Origin: Voacanga thouarsii
Lineage: Eukaryota > Streptophyta > Magnoliopsida > Gentianales > Apocynaceae
DNA: 64,000 bases
NCBI GenBank assembly: GCA_026120185.1
Contig: JANUWF010003380.1
Location: 379,501-443,500 of the forward strand
Reading direction: 5' to 3'
Position numbers and translations under genes: made by a program
In this document: in pieces, positions 43,583 to 57,119 of the stretch
Layout: every line of letters starts with the position of its first letter
Position numbering within the stretch: the first letter of the stretch is position 1
Notes under the pieces: model-generated
Database searches by the model: none
What the model was told of the DNA's origin: nothing
The model's input: only the letters and a program-made list of their open reading frames with translations

Positions 43583-46500
43583 CTACGTTGGTCGGGAAGT
43601 GGGCAAGCTGCTGCTGCTACCATTGCCAGCTCGATTTGGTTCTCCCATTCTAGATGCCAGAGCAAGGACTTCTGGCGACATCTCCCAGCTTCCACTTTTC
43701 CTACCCCAACTGGAGCGTCTGGGATGAATTCCAGCACGATCACCCTCATCCACAGTAGTCCTTATCTCCGGTGACATTCCACTAAGTGCCCCATCCTTGG
43801 CATTCAGGCCATCGTTGTCACTTAATTGACCCTCATGATGATCCGTCAGTGGACCTACTTCCCCCCATACTGCTTTCCTTCCCATTTCAATGTCTTCCAC
43901 AGCCTTACCCATGTTTGGACTTACAAAACCCCCACCAACCGACCTAGCTGGTAAAGCAGGTTCTCGAGGAACCTTTGCCCTAAAATTGTTCTTAGATGGA
44001 GGGATAGATGAGCAAAATATCTCCTCGAAGTTCTGCACCACTCCTTTGTTGTAGGGGTTGGCACGGCGATCATACCGATATCTAAAATTCTCATAAGTCG
44101 TCTGGCAAGTGCAAATAGAAAACAACACCAAATTACTCGTATTATCAAACATAAGAACTAGTTAATAGTACACAGTATTAAGTATGGTTCAGACCCTTAC
44201 CTGATTTGTACCAATGAGATATAAATGGAATGCAGTAAGACCACCAACAAACCACACTGATATGAAAGTGTAAACTATCAGGACAATGGAGGCAGGAGTC
44301 TTGATCATTGCTTTCCATACGGTTGTATCCTCAGATCTCATTATCTTCGTGATGTAGACCCAGCAGAAACTAAAAACGTATATACAAAGTAGAGTCGTTG
44401 AGAAGACAAACATGAAGAAGAATCTGTAATTCCGCTGCACCCAAAGTTGTCAACAAAGTTTCAGGACAGCATATCCATGTATATTAAGCAAAGCACAATT
44501 CAGTAAAGCATATAGCGATCTAGATTACACCGTGTCCAAGCTCTTATAGCCACACCAACAAAGTTATTCCAGTCATGAGACTTAAACTAATATGCAATGC
44601 CAAGAACATTAAGTCCCAATAAATTAAGCAGAAACAAATGCAATGCTTAGAAACCCTCCGATAAAATGATGTCATCAGAGCATGAAATTAAACAAGCTGC
44701 AGTCTAAATCTCAGCAAAATAGAAATTAAAGCTCATGACCAAAGAAACTCCCTGTTCATTCATACTTACCCAGAATATTCTGTATCAGATATGTCTGACA
44801 AGGGAAGGGGCAAGGACAATCATTTCTGTGGTAAAATGATTGGCTCAATAGGTTTCAACAGGTGGGAAAGCAAATTTGCCAACTCGATTCACAAAAGCAG
44901 TTGATTAGAAGCTTTAGAAGCTAAGACAGATATGTATTTGATGATATATCAATTCATTCAAGTCATGAAGATCAAATAATATCATTAGCTTAAAACAAAC
45001 TGTAGCTCACTCAACCTCACACAGGCAAACTCACTAGAATATGTAAACCTAGGAGCAAACGCAAGAAACATGTGCCAATAAGAACCCACCCCCACAAAAA
45101 ATCACCAAAAAAAAAAAGGGTTATATCATCACTGACAACCAAGGAAGACATAAATTACTGTATACAAGCAATCCAGGTATGTTAAAGTTGTTGCTCTTTC
45201 AGATTATTGCACTACAAATTCGCTTTTCATTGTTCTAAGGTGGATGCCATATGATTAAACTATTATCTTAGTCATTCATGGGATAGGTTCGGAAAGATAA
45301 AACAGTTTATATTTTATCAGATGGACAACAGGATATGGCATTTCGATAGAGTTGAGACGCCTGACTTTTCCCTATAAAATGCAATTCATGAGACAAAAAG
45401 CATTAGAGCTTCAAATCCAAGCAGTGTGCTTCTGTTTCCAACATATTTAAACAAATATAATGCCTCGCTAGTGCTTGGATGCCCAGAAACTACTCATGTT
45501 CGAGAATTAAAGATGGTATCTGCTCACCAGCCCAATGCACTGCCCGACCCAAGGGCAGTGGTGGTCAAATCGTTCAACGCAATTGTTGCATATTGAACAA
45601 TGAGAGCAACGGGGAGGTCTGTAGAGCATGCAGGTGTCACAATACTTGATCTTCACTGTAATTCCATTAACCTCGACTTCCTTGATTCGAGGCAGTCTCG
45701 ACTGTGGGGTTTGTCCACCACCTTCAGCATTCCCATCATAGCCTTCTGGTTCTGGAGGGTGTGCATTACGAGGAATTATACCAGGATCTCTTCCAGAGGT
45801 TAGAAGCAGAAGAACTAAAACCTGCAGGATTGAAAATACCCCAAATTTAGAACTCTTACATACCAGCAATACAGATAGATTCAACAGCTTCATGTATGTG
45901 TTGTGAAGATTGTTGACAGATATTTGTTTCTTCAACTAAGTCATATTGTGCACCATTTGCTTTAAACCAACAAGTAAATCCCCCTTCTCACAAACGCAGA
46001 CAAATAAGAGAGATACCTTGGAGAGTACCAGACTTGGTGCCAACTTATATGTATAAAGCTGAATTTTTCTCCAAAATGCCAATTTCATATGTATGTGATA
46101 TGAGCTAGCAATAGTTACTTCTACAAACAGAGTATTAATGTCAAAGACTGAATAATTATAAAACTCACTTTTCCCAATATAGAGTGGCCATAGTACTAGT
46201 TTCAGGATATAGAATGCTTTCAGAAACAACCATCCACAATCTGCTAAGTATTATATGTTACAAGATTTCCATTGTATTACAAACTGAGTAATAGGAGTAA
46301 CACTCAAATCTGGGAAGATAGAGTGCAAAGACTAGCGAGACAACAAAGAGTGTACTCTAAGACCTGGCACACACAGAGTGAGCAAGGGGGAGCAAGAGCT
46401 TACATATAATGTAAAGACAACAGCGACAACCATTATTGATACTCCCAGGTGGTTTGAAAAATCATCCATCAGCTTTCTAGCAACAAAAACACAGAAAATT

Positions 46501-48199
46501 GCGACAGGAGCAACAATAAGGAATATGGTCAGCGCCAGTGATCTTACGTCAGGCCCAAAAATAAACCTGCCCTGTAGAAAAAATATCTGCACAGGAAAAG
46601 GAACAAGTATTATAATTGGCTAACAGATTCTCCAAATAGACCTCAAAACAGTTTCAAGGTATAAACAGCAAAAGGACTAGTGAGGATTTTATTTGTTGCT
46701 GGAAAAGGGCAGCAAAAGTGTAGCATGTCTTCTTTCTTTTCCTTAGGCAGAGGGGAAGGAGGTAATAACCATATAGCATGTTCCAAGAATATCAGTTCTA
46801 ATTCTACTAAGCTACACAATGAAACCTCAAGTATGTAGGATAATTTGCAGTCAGTCACATAGCAAACTTAATACGCTTTTCAATAGATCAGCTAGAAACC
46901 AACCATTTTACAATCTGGTGGTCTCAACTTTTTAAATTGCCATGATTCACGAGTGCAACATGGTAACATAAGATAGCCAATGCCATTTGTCAATTTCAAA
47001 CTATGGAAACATGTAAAATGGGAAAACAGAAACATAATGTTCCAAGGAATCTATGTCTTTTAAGTGACGCCATGGAACTTATAACGGAATACTAGCGTGC
47101 CAGTTAAGGAGGAAAAAAACAAAATACAAATAGAATAATGTCAAGCTTGTAATGGATAAATTAATTCCACAGGGATAATGTTAGTCTGCGGAAAAACAAT
47201 AGGTTGTAGTTTTACTTCAAATATGATATGACTTTTCTAAACTGCATTTCCAAAATCCTCATTCTACACACAAAAGCATAGAGAAAAAGCTTTACCAGCC
47301 AAGGAAAAAAGGTCACAAAATGACAGCTGTTGACCTTTGCACTAAAGGATTTTGCAAAATATTACCTAAAGATTGCTAACATTTTGGTATTGTTTATACA
47401 AAGGGCCAAAAAAAAAAAAGCAATGAATATTGTAGCCTGGCGGCTAGACGCCTGCTCCATACAGCAGCAGGAGGTTTAAAGGTAGAAAACATGATTGTCA
47501 GCAATAAAATTGAACAAAGAATAGCTAAAATTAAGTTAAAATTTAACTAAATACACAGCTGGTTTGGCTCATGTAAGTCATTCTAAATTCACTTAGTAGG
47601 CATAATAAATTATTAGTGACATGTAGCAGCGGACTTCCTAATGATTCGGATCAAATCAATTAGCTCAAACGCAGCAAATGTATTGACTGGTCGGAGCAAC
47701 TACTTGGACCATAAACCAGATGCCTGGCATCAAGAGTCAATAAACTGTAGAGACTAAGAAATACAAACTCAAGCCCAAAATTTTCACCAATTTAATATCA
47801 ACTAAGTAAGCCTAAAGCCAATTAACATTCCAAATGAGCTGGGGAGTGATTAATAACAACTTCTATAGCAAATAACTGAACTAATCTCAAATATGTAGTA
47901 CAAAAGCAGCAGCAGAATGAAAATCAAACCACAAATTTCAGCTTTTCCTTTCAGAAATTTACGTATAAACAAAAGACAAATCGGAGAAGAAACGAGAAGC
48001 AAATATCTGCTCTCAGGTTCAAAGTAGTCAAATTTGGAACATTAGCTAATCCAATTGAGAATGATCAAGTAAAAGTCAAAACCCTTAACAAAAGACTCAC
48101 GTTGCTGCCTTTCCATGTCTGGTAAATCCGTAAACCATCCGAACCGTTAGTGGATCCGGAAAGCGGATCGGTCCGCTTGGGTGGAGGAGCCACATACAT
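43583..48199 (-). CDS. DHHC-type protein S-acyltransferase (PAT)
   Basis: Five exons (48199-48101, 46586-46404, 45821-45528, 44434-44201, 44101-43583) join to 442 aa, every intron in phase 0. The enzyme transfers palmitate to cysteines of target proteins at Golgi or plasma membrane. Four membrane segments are visible: about residues 48-68 and 76-103 before, and 200-222 and 240-262 after, the cytosolic cysteine-rich domain. That domain reads [20 protein letters not shown] and then the catalytic DHHC at 180-183 in [25 protein letters not shown] (the DPG motif) and the TTYE-type TTxE motif (TTYENFRYR) are both kept. The tail is long and hydrophilic, with the [13 protein letters not shown] patch typical of Arabidopsis PAT05-PAT09. 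The closest group is PAT08-like, by eye. Intron 1 is about 1.5 kb. Confidence 0.93.
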
Positions 48200-50827
48200 C
48201 TCTTTTCCCCTCTCTCTCTCCCTAAAGTCTCAACTCAAAATCTCCAGCACAACACCAACTATACAGAGCCAATAGCAAATATAAAATTTCACATAAACCA
48301 AGAGAAAGCAAAGAAGACGGCACTAGCGCCTTAAAAGTCCGGCCATAAAATTAGAAGCAAATGCATCCGATTCCGGCGACTTCCGATAGGGCTTCGCAGT
48401 GGACTTTTAAGGCCGACAAGCCATGAGAGCAAAGGATGTGTTTGGGCGGAAACCAGGAAGAAAAAAAAAAATTTAAGGCAAAGGAAAGCAAAGGGTTTGT
48501 TGAGCGTGCGCTGCAAAGCAAATGACATTTTTTTTTTTTTTTTGAATTTCCTTTGGGGTTTTTGGAAGGCCAGGGAGATTCGCTGGGAGGGTTTACTTTA
48601 CAGGATGTCAAAGTGACGTGGCGTGATATTATTGGACAGGTCAGTAACGGCGGACCCCCTATTCTGATTGTGGGGTGCGCGTCGGCCTTTCTTGCGGCTT
48701 ATCTCCAAATACTGAAAGCGACATTGAACCCTTTGCTGGCTGCGTCATTTGGCCATGTCAATGTTTTTAACCAATCAACTTCTATTATTTTATTTTAGTC
48801 AAAAGAAGTAGTAGAAACTATTAAAGAAAAAAAAATTAATAAGTATAAAAACTGAAAAAAAGACTAGGTATTTGAATATTAGTGCATTATTGCTTTTTTT
48901 AAGGGTTAAAATCACTTTCTTATTGCTTATAATACATAATGTAAACAGATATTAGTAAGATAGAACCTGTAAGAGTCCAACACCAAAAGGCATCCGTATC
49001 CGTTGACTGATGTAAATTGTGGAAAAGTGGAAGATGCCTTACATTAGTAAAAGTAGTAGAAAATTTTATTCACGGAAGGAAAGTGTGTGCTCAAGGAAAG
49101 GAAAGGTTGGTTAGCCTCTCTGTTTGTTTCTACTTAAGGGTCAAAGAGGGAAGGGAACCAGTATTAGAACACACACTACTTGAGGGGATCAAACAAAAAA
49201 AGGCATTGGTAGTGATTCCTATAGAGAGAGATGCCACACTTGGCACTCAATTCTCAAAATATTTGCTTTTCAATACACTATGTTGCACCTCTTTCTTTTT
49301 ATCCTTTTTTGCACTCCTTTTGATACCCAAAGATCAAATGGGGATATTCGTTTAAAACAGTCACATCGTTACTACTATAAGTTTTGCCTTCTCCAACACT
49401 TCGATGCTGGAATTTAAAACCTGCAACTTGGGTTCGACTCCTGATGGGATCTTCACTTGATTTCTTCATTTTATTTTCCAGCAAAGCTACAACTACTTTT
49501 TGAATCAATAGCTCCAAAGGAAAAACTGCAACGGTCATATAACACACGAATAAAGGTCAAACTGTATTCCCAACCCAAGTTTAACACGTGTTTCCTGTTT
49601 ACCGTCTCCAAGAAAATTGCTGCTATTATCAAGAAACTAAGGTGAAATTTATTTTATATGTCTATTTTAATTAAGATAGAATTTTATCTTAATTAATCTG
49701 TTTTATTAAATAAATTAAAACGATATTAATTACTATTGTTTTATAAATATTTTTTTAATATAATAAGTATTGTACATTTATAGTGAAAAATAAAAATAGA
49801 TTAAATATACTTACTACATATAAAATTTTAAATTTTAATTACTTCTCAATAAAGTGAGAAGTTATTTGAAAGTAAAATAAAAAATATTAATTAATTAATC
49901 GAAAATTTTTATTTTTTTTAAATTTTGTAAATCGATTAAAATGAACAGATAAAAATAGACGAAGAAAGTATAAAATAATACGATATTTATTTTTTATAAT
50001 ATATATTAAAATTTTTTAGATAAATTAATCTATTTGATCTCTAAAGTTTAAAATTTATAATGTGTTTATCCTTAATATTTTTTTTTACTATTATAGTCTC
50101 TAATGAAACTATAACCTCTTAAGTAGACTTCAACTATATTTTTTAATACAAACTTTAACCAGGCCCATTGCACATGATGTCTTAATTTTGAAAAAAATCA
50201 ATTGATATGACCCTTAAAAAATCATGTATAATGAATCTATATCTACAAACTAAAATTTAAATAAGAAATAAATTACAAATAAATTTGAGAGAGAAGCAAG
50301 GACGAATCCAACCCCCCTCCACCTGGCTCTCCAAAATTTTTTAAAATTTTTAAGGAACAAAATGTCATCATCCTTTTTCAGAAAGAATAAGAATCAACCA
50401 TCAAAATGCCAGCAACAGTTACAGTATGTATCCTCAGAACGTTACATTTCAGGCTGAGAGGTCTGATATTGCATTCGTGCTGCCAATAAACCTCAAAACG
50501 GTACAATGCTCTTTAGGGTTATGCCCTTATGCTGCAACGACAACCAGCCGCTGAGCAAAAGTGGCAGGGTACAACAACTCGAATATGGAATGAAACCAGA
50601 AAAAGCTCCTGTTATTGCTGCAAAAATGTTGCAATTTTCCATAAACTTGGCTCTTGGTGACCAAACATGCTACTACCACCATATGGCATTTTTCTGTGGC
50701 CTTCCTAGGTCTGGGAAAATCTTTCTACACTATGAGGATTACTACATGTAATCAATCAAATTATCTACAGTGACAGACAAGAGGACGGGCTTGGCAATCT
50801 TGCAATATGTAAGGTAGAACTTCAACC
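48200..50827. other. Intergenic between PAT and glycosyltransferase-like genes
   Basis: 48200-48620 is the PAT leader and promoter, with T-runs near 48527-48543. An open frame of 112 codons at 49017-49355 (plus) has no recognisable features. 49640-50290 is very AT-rich. 50400-50827 is probably the 3' UTR of the next minus-strand gene. No supported gene. Confidence 0.4.
49360..49520 (+). repeat. Possible tRNA-derived SINE fragment
   Basis: GGTTCGACTCC at 49431-49441 is a perfect Pol III B box (GGTTCGANTCC), in a context (ACTTGGGTTCGACTCCTGATG) like a T-arm. No complete cloverleaf or clear A box was found at the right spacing, and no tail or target duplication is evident. It is offered as a weak SINE hint, not a tRNA gene. 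Confidence 0.25.
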
Positions 50828-53800
50828 TCAGATCAACACAACAGTCGATACTGCTGCATTCTTCCGTGAGGTACAGTAGGAATGTAGGTGATCATCATCA
50901 ACTGTTCCCAAACCAGAAAGTCGTACACCATAAGCTTCCATTCTGCGAACATCCCGTGGAATGGGGGATTGCCAAAGTCCATCCCACCAGGCAGGAGCAA
51001 GTAGTGGCGTAAAAGCACATTGATTTGACTGCTTGCCACAACTCAGTGGCCCAGCAAATCTGTTCCATACATGGCCCCATCCAATTTGATTCTTCAAACC
51101 ATCTGAAAGCAAATTACCCTGGAAGCTGCTAAGGTAAGTAAAGCTTGAACCAGCAGAGGACATGTCTTCTGGGGGAAAAAGCAATAACAATAATAAGTCA
51201 CTAAATGTACTTATAACAATAATGACATTATCAATAAAAAGTAACAACTATAAATCTTGAACTAACAAAGAATACATCTCTTTTGAGAGGAAGGAACATG
51301 GAATAGTGCTAAAATTACTACCAAGACTATGTGCTGCGGCCAATGCTGCAATCAGTTGCGCATATGTTGTCCCAACGCGTCTGTGCGCACCCGAAATGAC
51401 TGCATGTTTTGCACGTGATGCAAGGAAGAAATCAACAAAGGCAACCCATCTGGGAGCTGGGCCCCAATCCCTCACTCTAAATTTCAAAGTATTCACTCTG
51501 TTCTTTTCATCTGATATGTTGCCCTCAAAGCGTCCATAATTGAAGTACAGAACCTGGGCAAAACCAATTACAAGTGCTTAATCCATTTTATGCTTCAATT
51601 TGAAGCTAAATGGATATTCCTGCTTCCCATTTGAAATTAAGAATGTTTAGAATCATAAAACGAGGTTGAAATTCACGAGAATCTCACACCATTATAAAGG
51701 GGGGTTGGGCATGCACCCCATGATCATGAAGTCCATGGCCTATTAGTTTAATAAAGAGAGCTTTACCAAGATACTCATAGCTCATGAAATACTGTTTTAA
51801 TCATTATGTAGAGAGCTTACCTCTGCAAATTCCTCCAACTCTGGTCGAATATCTCTCACCAGTGAAGGGGTGTCAGAAATTACTGCTATTTTGGGTTTGG
51901 AAGGAAGTTCAAAACTATGAAGAGCTTTTCTAATACAAGCCAAAACAGCCCGAACAGCTCTGACAGACCTGAATCAAGGACAAAGGCCAGCATCATAAAT
52001 ATACTAAGAATGAGAGACAAGGATCATATAATTCATTCTAACATTAGGCAACATAAGTAAATAAACGTTTAGTGAATGCATATCCTCAAATTTGGAAGTT
52101 ACGGTGATTGGTGACAAGAAATACAATGGCGATTGCTTGGAATCAAGAGCAGGTTTCTGAGCTGATGCCAAACTACTTACTTCTTGCTTTTAATACGAGA
52201 AAACTTTATGAATTTGTTGTACCTCCCTTTATTTTATTTAGTATGATATATTTGTCTATCAAGTGACGTACCCTGCCAGTAACGGTGATCAAAGAAGTCA
52301 TAATACCATAGTTATAGTTGTTTTCATATATAGAAGAGAAGTAATGAACTGATATATTTCCAAGAAAAATTAAATGCTATTTTTCTTTTTGATAACTACT
52401 TGTTACCTTTCAGAGAAAAGAACTTTTTCCTTGTTCTCCACAGAAAAATGAAAGATATTGCCACACAGGGATAGAATTAAGTTTTATTATACTATAGTAA
52501 ATAATTTCTTCAATGCACCCAAGTAAGCTGCCTTATATGTTAATTGTTTTAGATGCACAACCTATTCATGAGCATACGCATATGCAATGCAATATCAGGA
52601 TCATCTCCACCACTAAGAGCCCAGTTGACAGCATGCTCAACATTTTCTGAAGGAGATATGAGAACTCTCATCAGCTCGCCGAACACATTAGGCCTGTGTT
52701 GCAAATTTTCAGGCCTTCCAAATAGATTGGAGGCAGTATCCCTCATATCAACATGTATGTTCTTCAGGAAAAACTGAGCAGCTACAGCATCTGTTGTATT
52801 TTGGAACCTGAAGTGCAAAACAATATAATCATTTCAAGATTTCTTGATAGGAATTGGAAGTGTATATTTTATGGACCCATCTCACCATATGATAGGTTGT
52901 TTCCATTTCTTCCAGTTGCTACATAGAACATTTGTGCGTGCTGGCTTTTGGAAATCATCAATCCTCATAACCAGATGTCTTCCGTATTTTTGCACACAAC
53001 CATTCTGTCTCCAAAGATGCTTAACTTCCTTCAAGGTGAAGGAAACATTTGAGTAGGAAATGTAATCCCCAAAAGGATATTGCCCCCTGAAACGACAACC
53101 ACAGAAGACAGCAATTAGATTTTTTATATATGGCAGTATTACAACTTCATGATTAAGCAAATGGGATGCCTAGTTGAATTAAAAGGTGCCATCAGTATGC
53201 ATACTGATTAGAGAAAATAAATGAGACATTTGCTGCTTCAGCACCAGTTATATATTCTCAATGTGCTACAGAAGATGTTATCGCAAAGGCTGCTGGAGAA
53301 TATGACTTTCAATAAACAATATATTTCGGGAAGAAAAAGTAGATCCCCTCTTCACAGTAACAGTTTTTTTTAGCAAGATGGTAACAACCAGAAAACAGAT
53401 AAATAGAGTAATCCAAATCAAATACAAATAGCAAGGCATGAGAGAGAACCAAATGCCTGGTTTGCCCAATAATCAACGACCGATTCAGCATAACACTTAG
53501 TGCGGCAGCAGTCAAGATCTTGTACATTTCATTGCCAAACCCAGCTTCAGATGCTTTTCCTAGAACAAAACCATGCTTACAAAAAATCTCTGGAGGCAGT
53601 GCTCGGACTCTTGACGCACCTGAAATTGGAATTATTTGTGTAAATATCAGAGGATTAACAGGTTCTTTTTCAGAACAACTCAGAGGGGGTATAAATGCAT
53701 GGAGAATGAAATTACTAAATATTCCCTGAGTACTTATAACATCTACTAAGCATTCTTGGCACAGAATCACAGATAGAGGAACTCTAATTAATAGAAAACT

Positions 53801-54752
53801 GAAACATCTTTCCCAGTTCATTTGAAACTAGGGATTTACACAATAACCTAAAATCTACCTCAATGGTTATCATTTGAAATCCATCAGCATTCTTGACTAA
53901 TTTTAAAAGAAAAGATCTTTAATCTTCCTCCCATTGTTTAGTACCAAAACAGCTTAATTGAAAAATGAATTGTTCCAATCCAAGCATTTTGTGTCTTCAA
54001 AGAAAGTCACAAAATTAGCTTTAGACCAGAAAGCAAATTACTTTACCTATTCCCGGATAAAAATTTTGATTTTCTTTTCATCGTTAATAACCCAACACAA
54101 AAGATTGAGCATCAACTCTCTCCCCTCTGTTTGCTTCATTCATTTCTGGTGGCATGTCTCAGAGGAGTAACGAGGCCTTCATTCCATGCAAACAATGAAG
54201 TACGAAAATCTTCCCGCTCAATATAGCAAGATTGTCCTAACTACATTTCACTTCAGTACTATTAATAGACTTGCGACATGTTAACCAAACGTTATCAATA
54301 TATCCTAAACAAACAATTCACCGAATATTAATAAATTTTGGAAACGAAATGAAATTTGTCAACAAAATATATTGCAAAAAGCAGCTGAAGTGAGGTTCCG
54401 GTGCACTACCATTGAGAATAAAATGATCCCGGATAATTTTCCTGGCTCGAAGGCTCTCCTCCCGGAAACCTCTGCTAAAGATCTTCCCCATCTCCTCAAC
54501 TGTGGCGCATCCTTTAGATTTAGCGTTGCCTTGTTGGAGAACCGCATCATCGCCCTGAACCGCATCGTTTTCTTCGTCTAATTCGTGTTGTTGTTCTAGC
54601 AGCTCGCCATCGAGGTTCGTCAAGACGTCGGCAGATGGTTCAAGGGATCTGAGTGTGAGGATTAATAAGCCAATGGCGGTCAAAGCTGCACTTGCCATCA
54701 GAAACCAGTGCACCAAAGTCAGTCGCCTCCGTCTCACTCCCACCGCCCTCAT
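50828..54752 (-). CDS. Type II membrane protein, At4g12700/At2g04280-like (glycosyltransferase-like, unknown function)
   Basis: Seven exons (54752-54410, 53619-53457, 53086-52886, 52807-52562, 51968-51821, 51553-51322, 51168-50828) sum to 557 aa. A basic N-terminus (VRRRRLT) precedes one membrane segment at about residues 12-35, then an acidic stem, then a lumenal domain from about 115. The pattern fits a Golgi type II glycosyltransferase. Recognisable stretches are EAGFGNEMYKILTAAALSVM, LNRSLIIGQTRG, YPFGDYISYSN, PNVFGELMRVLISPS and WALSGGDDPDIALHMRMLMN, ending with KHAVISGAHRRVGTTYAQL. The last recalls fucosyltransferase-like GT-B folds. The Arabidopsis relatives have been labelled calcium ion-binding without clear biochemistry. 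The apparent upstream extension begins with GTG, so MRAVGV is used. Intron 2 keeps frame only if it begins with GC rather than GT. Confidence 0.82.
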
Positions 54753-56367
54753 TCTCCGGTCACCTTTCCAATCAACTGCTATCTCTGACTCTGAGCTTCC
54801 GCTCCCCACTGTATCTGTGAACCAGAAGAGCTCCAGCTCGGAATCTATTAGCACTATGATATGATATGCTTTAATTTTTGAAATAAGATTTTTCTTTTAT
54901 CTTTTTATTTGTCGGTGTCATCCCCAAAGGTACACGTCTATCTCATATTTGTAAAACTATTAGATCCATAAAAAATAAATATATATTATACACACTAATA
55001 AAATTAGTAATGAAAAAAAATCGTATGATGTGATTTTTTTTTTTTTTCTTTCTAGGACTTGTTTGTTTAGCTAGAAATAAAGAATAATTCTTTTCTTTAA
55101 ACCCTCCCCGGAATAAAATAGTTCTTCTCCCTGAATTTAAGTGAGGACATTTAAATTGTGGTAGGGGAATAGTCTCTTGAAGCCATTAAATTTAGGGCCA
55201 AGGAACGAGAATATGGGGTAAAGAGGGAATTTTTGCATATATGACGATAATGGGAATTAATTCAAATAAATTAAGAAATATTTAAATTGAAACTTTTTCT
55301 AATGAGTTTATTTTTTTTAATTACTATCCAAATACATCTCACTTTTCTGTCCAAAATAACACTTAAGTATTGAAAATATTTTTATATAAAATAAAGCATT
55401 AATAATAAAAATTAATTATTATGTATTTAAGAGGGAAAAAGGCTATTCTGATTGAGAATCTAAAATGTAAACATAAAACGTATTGATCAATTTGTTGCAC
55501 AAGTTGTATTTTAAAAATTGTTATATATGCATAGAATAATTTAATAATGAAAGAATAAGCAGACTAAATGCATCCAAATCCACTATATAAATAAAAAAAA
55601 CATTATTATTTATTAAAAAAAACATTTTTTCGTCTTCAATCACTTTTGAGATATTCATCATGCGATCCAATCTTTGATCACGGCACCATTCTAATTAATA
55701 TAATTTGGATAACAAATTAAAGATTTCATACAATGCTTATTATGATATTGAATACAGTCTTGTATAGTAAATATAGAGAGAGAGAGAGAGATTTAAAATA
55801 AAGCTTGATATATAAATTGCTAAAGCAATAATTCAGTAATAGAAATATTTAACTTATACTTAATACTTTAATATACAGCAAATATTTTTTTATAAAGCAT
55901 GTACTAATGCTTGGCTTCGTATATGCCTTATTTGAATTTAAATTTATTATTTAAATTCATATTTGAATATAAATATGAATATAGAAATTCAAATAAATAG
56001 AGTAAAAAAAAACTTTATTTCAAGGAGGATTAATAAAATAAAAACATCCAATACGGTATAGTTTAAAATATACAAAATGTACATATTTGATTAGAAAAGA
56101 GAAGGATTCAATATGATACTCCTACATCATATTATAATTTTAATTGTAAAGTTATAAAGAATAATTGCATGCTAAAAAAATAAACAAAAACAAATTTCAT
56201 AATATGATTTTTACGGTCATATAATTTTCAATGATTTAGTAAGTAATTGAGGACCAACTGCAGTCTTGAAAAATAATATTTTAATTAGTAAAAATGTTTT
56301 CTCACAAAATGAGAATTAGATCTAACATTATTTGTAGTTTTTTCCATTCTTCCCTTTAATTCTATTA
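54753..56367. other. AT-rich spacer, no gene seen
   Basis: 54753-54900 is the leader of the preceding gene. 55060-55370 resembles another AT-rich MITE (starts GACTTGTTTGTTTAGC, ends AATAACACTTAAG) but its inverted ends are poor. A GA microsatellite lies at about 55772-55788. No coding signal. Confidence 0.4.
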
Positions 56368-56821
56368 TTAGGTTGATACTTGTGCGTTGCACGAATGGAC
56401 ACAAAGCTAAACGCATCAAATATAATACTTTCGTTTTACAATATAAGTCGTTTTAGATTTGAATTTTTTTTTTTTCACAATGTAAGTCATTTACAAAATT
56501 CTGTAAGTATTTATTGTATTACCCAATTCTTTCTAATTACCAAAACAAACAATGATTTAATTATGAGTATTTTTAAAAGTTTAGTTTTAAAATTGTCTAA
56601 AATTTAAGGTATTTAATTCGTATGTATGAGTCTAAAACGATTTATATTGTGAAACGGAGGTAATATAATTTTTATTTATGACTTCACAATTTTTTAAAAA
56701 CTATTAAGTATTTATAAATTTCAATAATATATTTATTATTATTTTCTTCATTTAAATTCAAAATTAATGTGTTAAGAACGAATGCCGTCACATGTCACAA
56801 CGGGAGCATTTCACAACTCTT

Positions 56822-56855
<34 letters not shown>

Positions 56856-57109
56856 ATAATTATTCAATTTTTGTTATATTTATAAAAGCATAAAAATTAA
56901 AAATATATATTATTAATCTTTTGATTCGTTTGTTTTAAAAATAAGAGTTATAATAATATTTTCAATCCATTAATTATAATTATAACGTTCAAAATTAATT
57001 TAGATAAGATGACATTTCATTTTTTTTAATAAAAATATTCATTTGAATTCAAAGCGCCAAGTGTTAACGAAAGACACATGACCTACAACTCCTATTATAT
57101 ATATACGGA
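56368..57109 (-). mobile_element. Second Helitron-like element, minus strand
   Basis: Read on the minus strand, the 3' end has the hairpin TCGTGCAACGCAC followed by AAGTATCAACCTAA and then T, closely like the 3' end at 16982. The candidate 5' end near 57109 is TCCGTATATATATA, followed by GGAGTTG and GGTCATGTG. A second, internal, similar 5'-type segment (TA tract, GAGTTGTG, GACATGTGACGG at 56770-56850) suggests tandem or nested truncated copies. No Rep/helicase is encoded. A Stowaway-type MITE lies inside it. Confidence 0.5.
56426..56662. mobile_element. Stowaway-type MITE nested in the Helitron
   Basis: About 237 bp with inverted ends: left TACTTTCGTTTTACAATATA and, as reverse complement of the right, TACCTCCGTTTCACAATATA, both continuing into an AGTCG/AATCG-TTTTAGA stretch. 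This is the well-known CTCCGT..CAATATAAGTCG end of Tc1/mariner-derived Stowaway elements. Flanking TA dinucleotides are present at both sides. No coding capacity. Confidence 0.75.
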
Positions 57110-57119
57110 ATGATTTAGA

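Noticed and set aside
49017..49355. 112-codon plus-strand frame
   Set aside because: No homology signal, unusual composition and no gene context; most likely chance.
49431..49441. tRNA gene suggested by a perfect B box
   Set aside because: No cloverleaf, acceptor stem or A box at proper spacing could be drawn.
54753..54854. Upstream extension of the glycosyltransferase-like protein (34 residues)
   Set aside because: It starts with GTG; the ATG at 54752 gives a normal type II membrane protein start.
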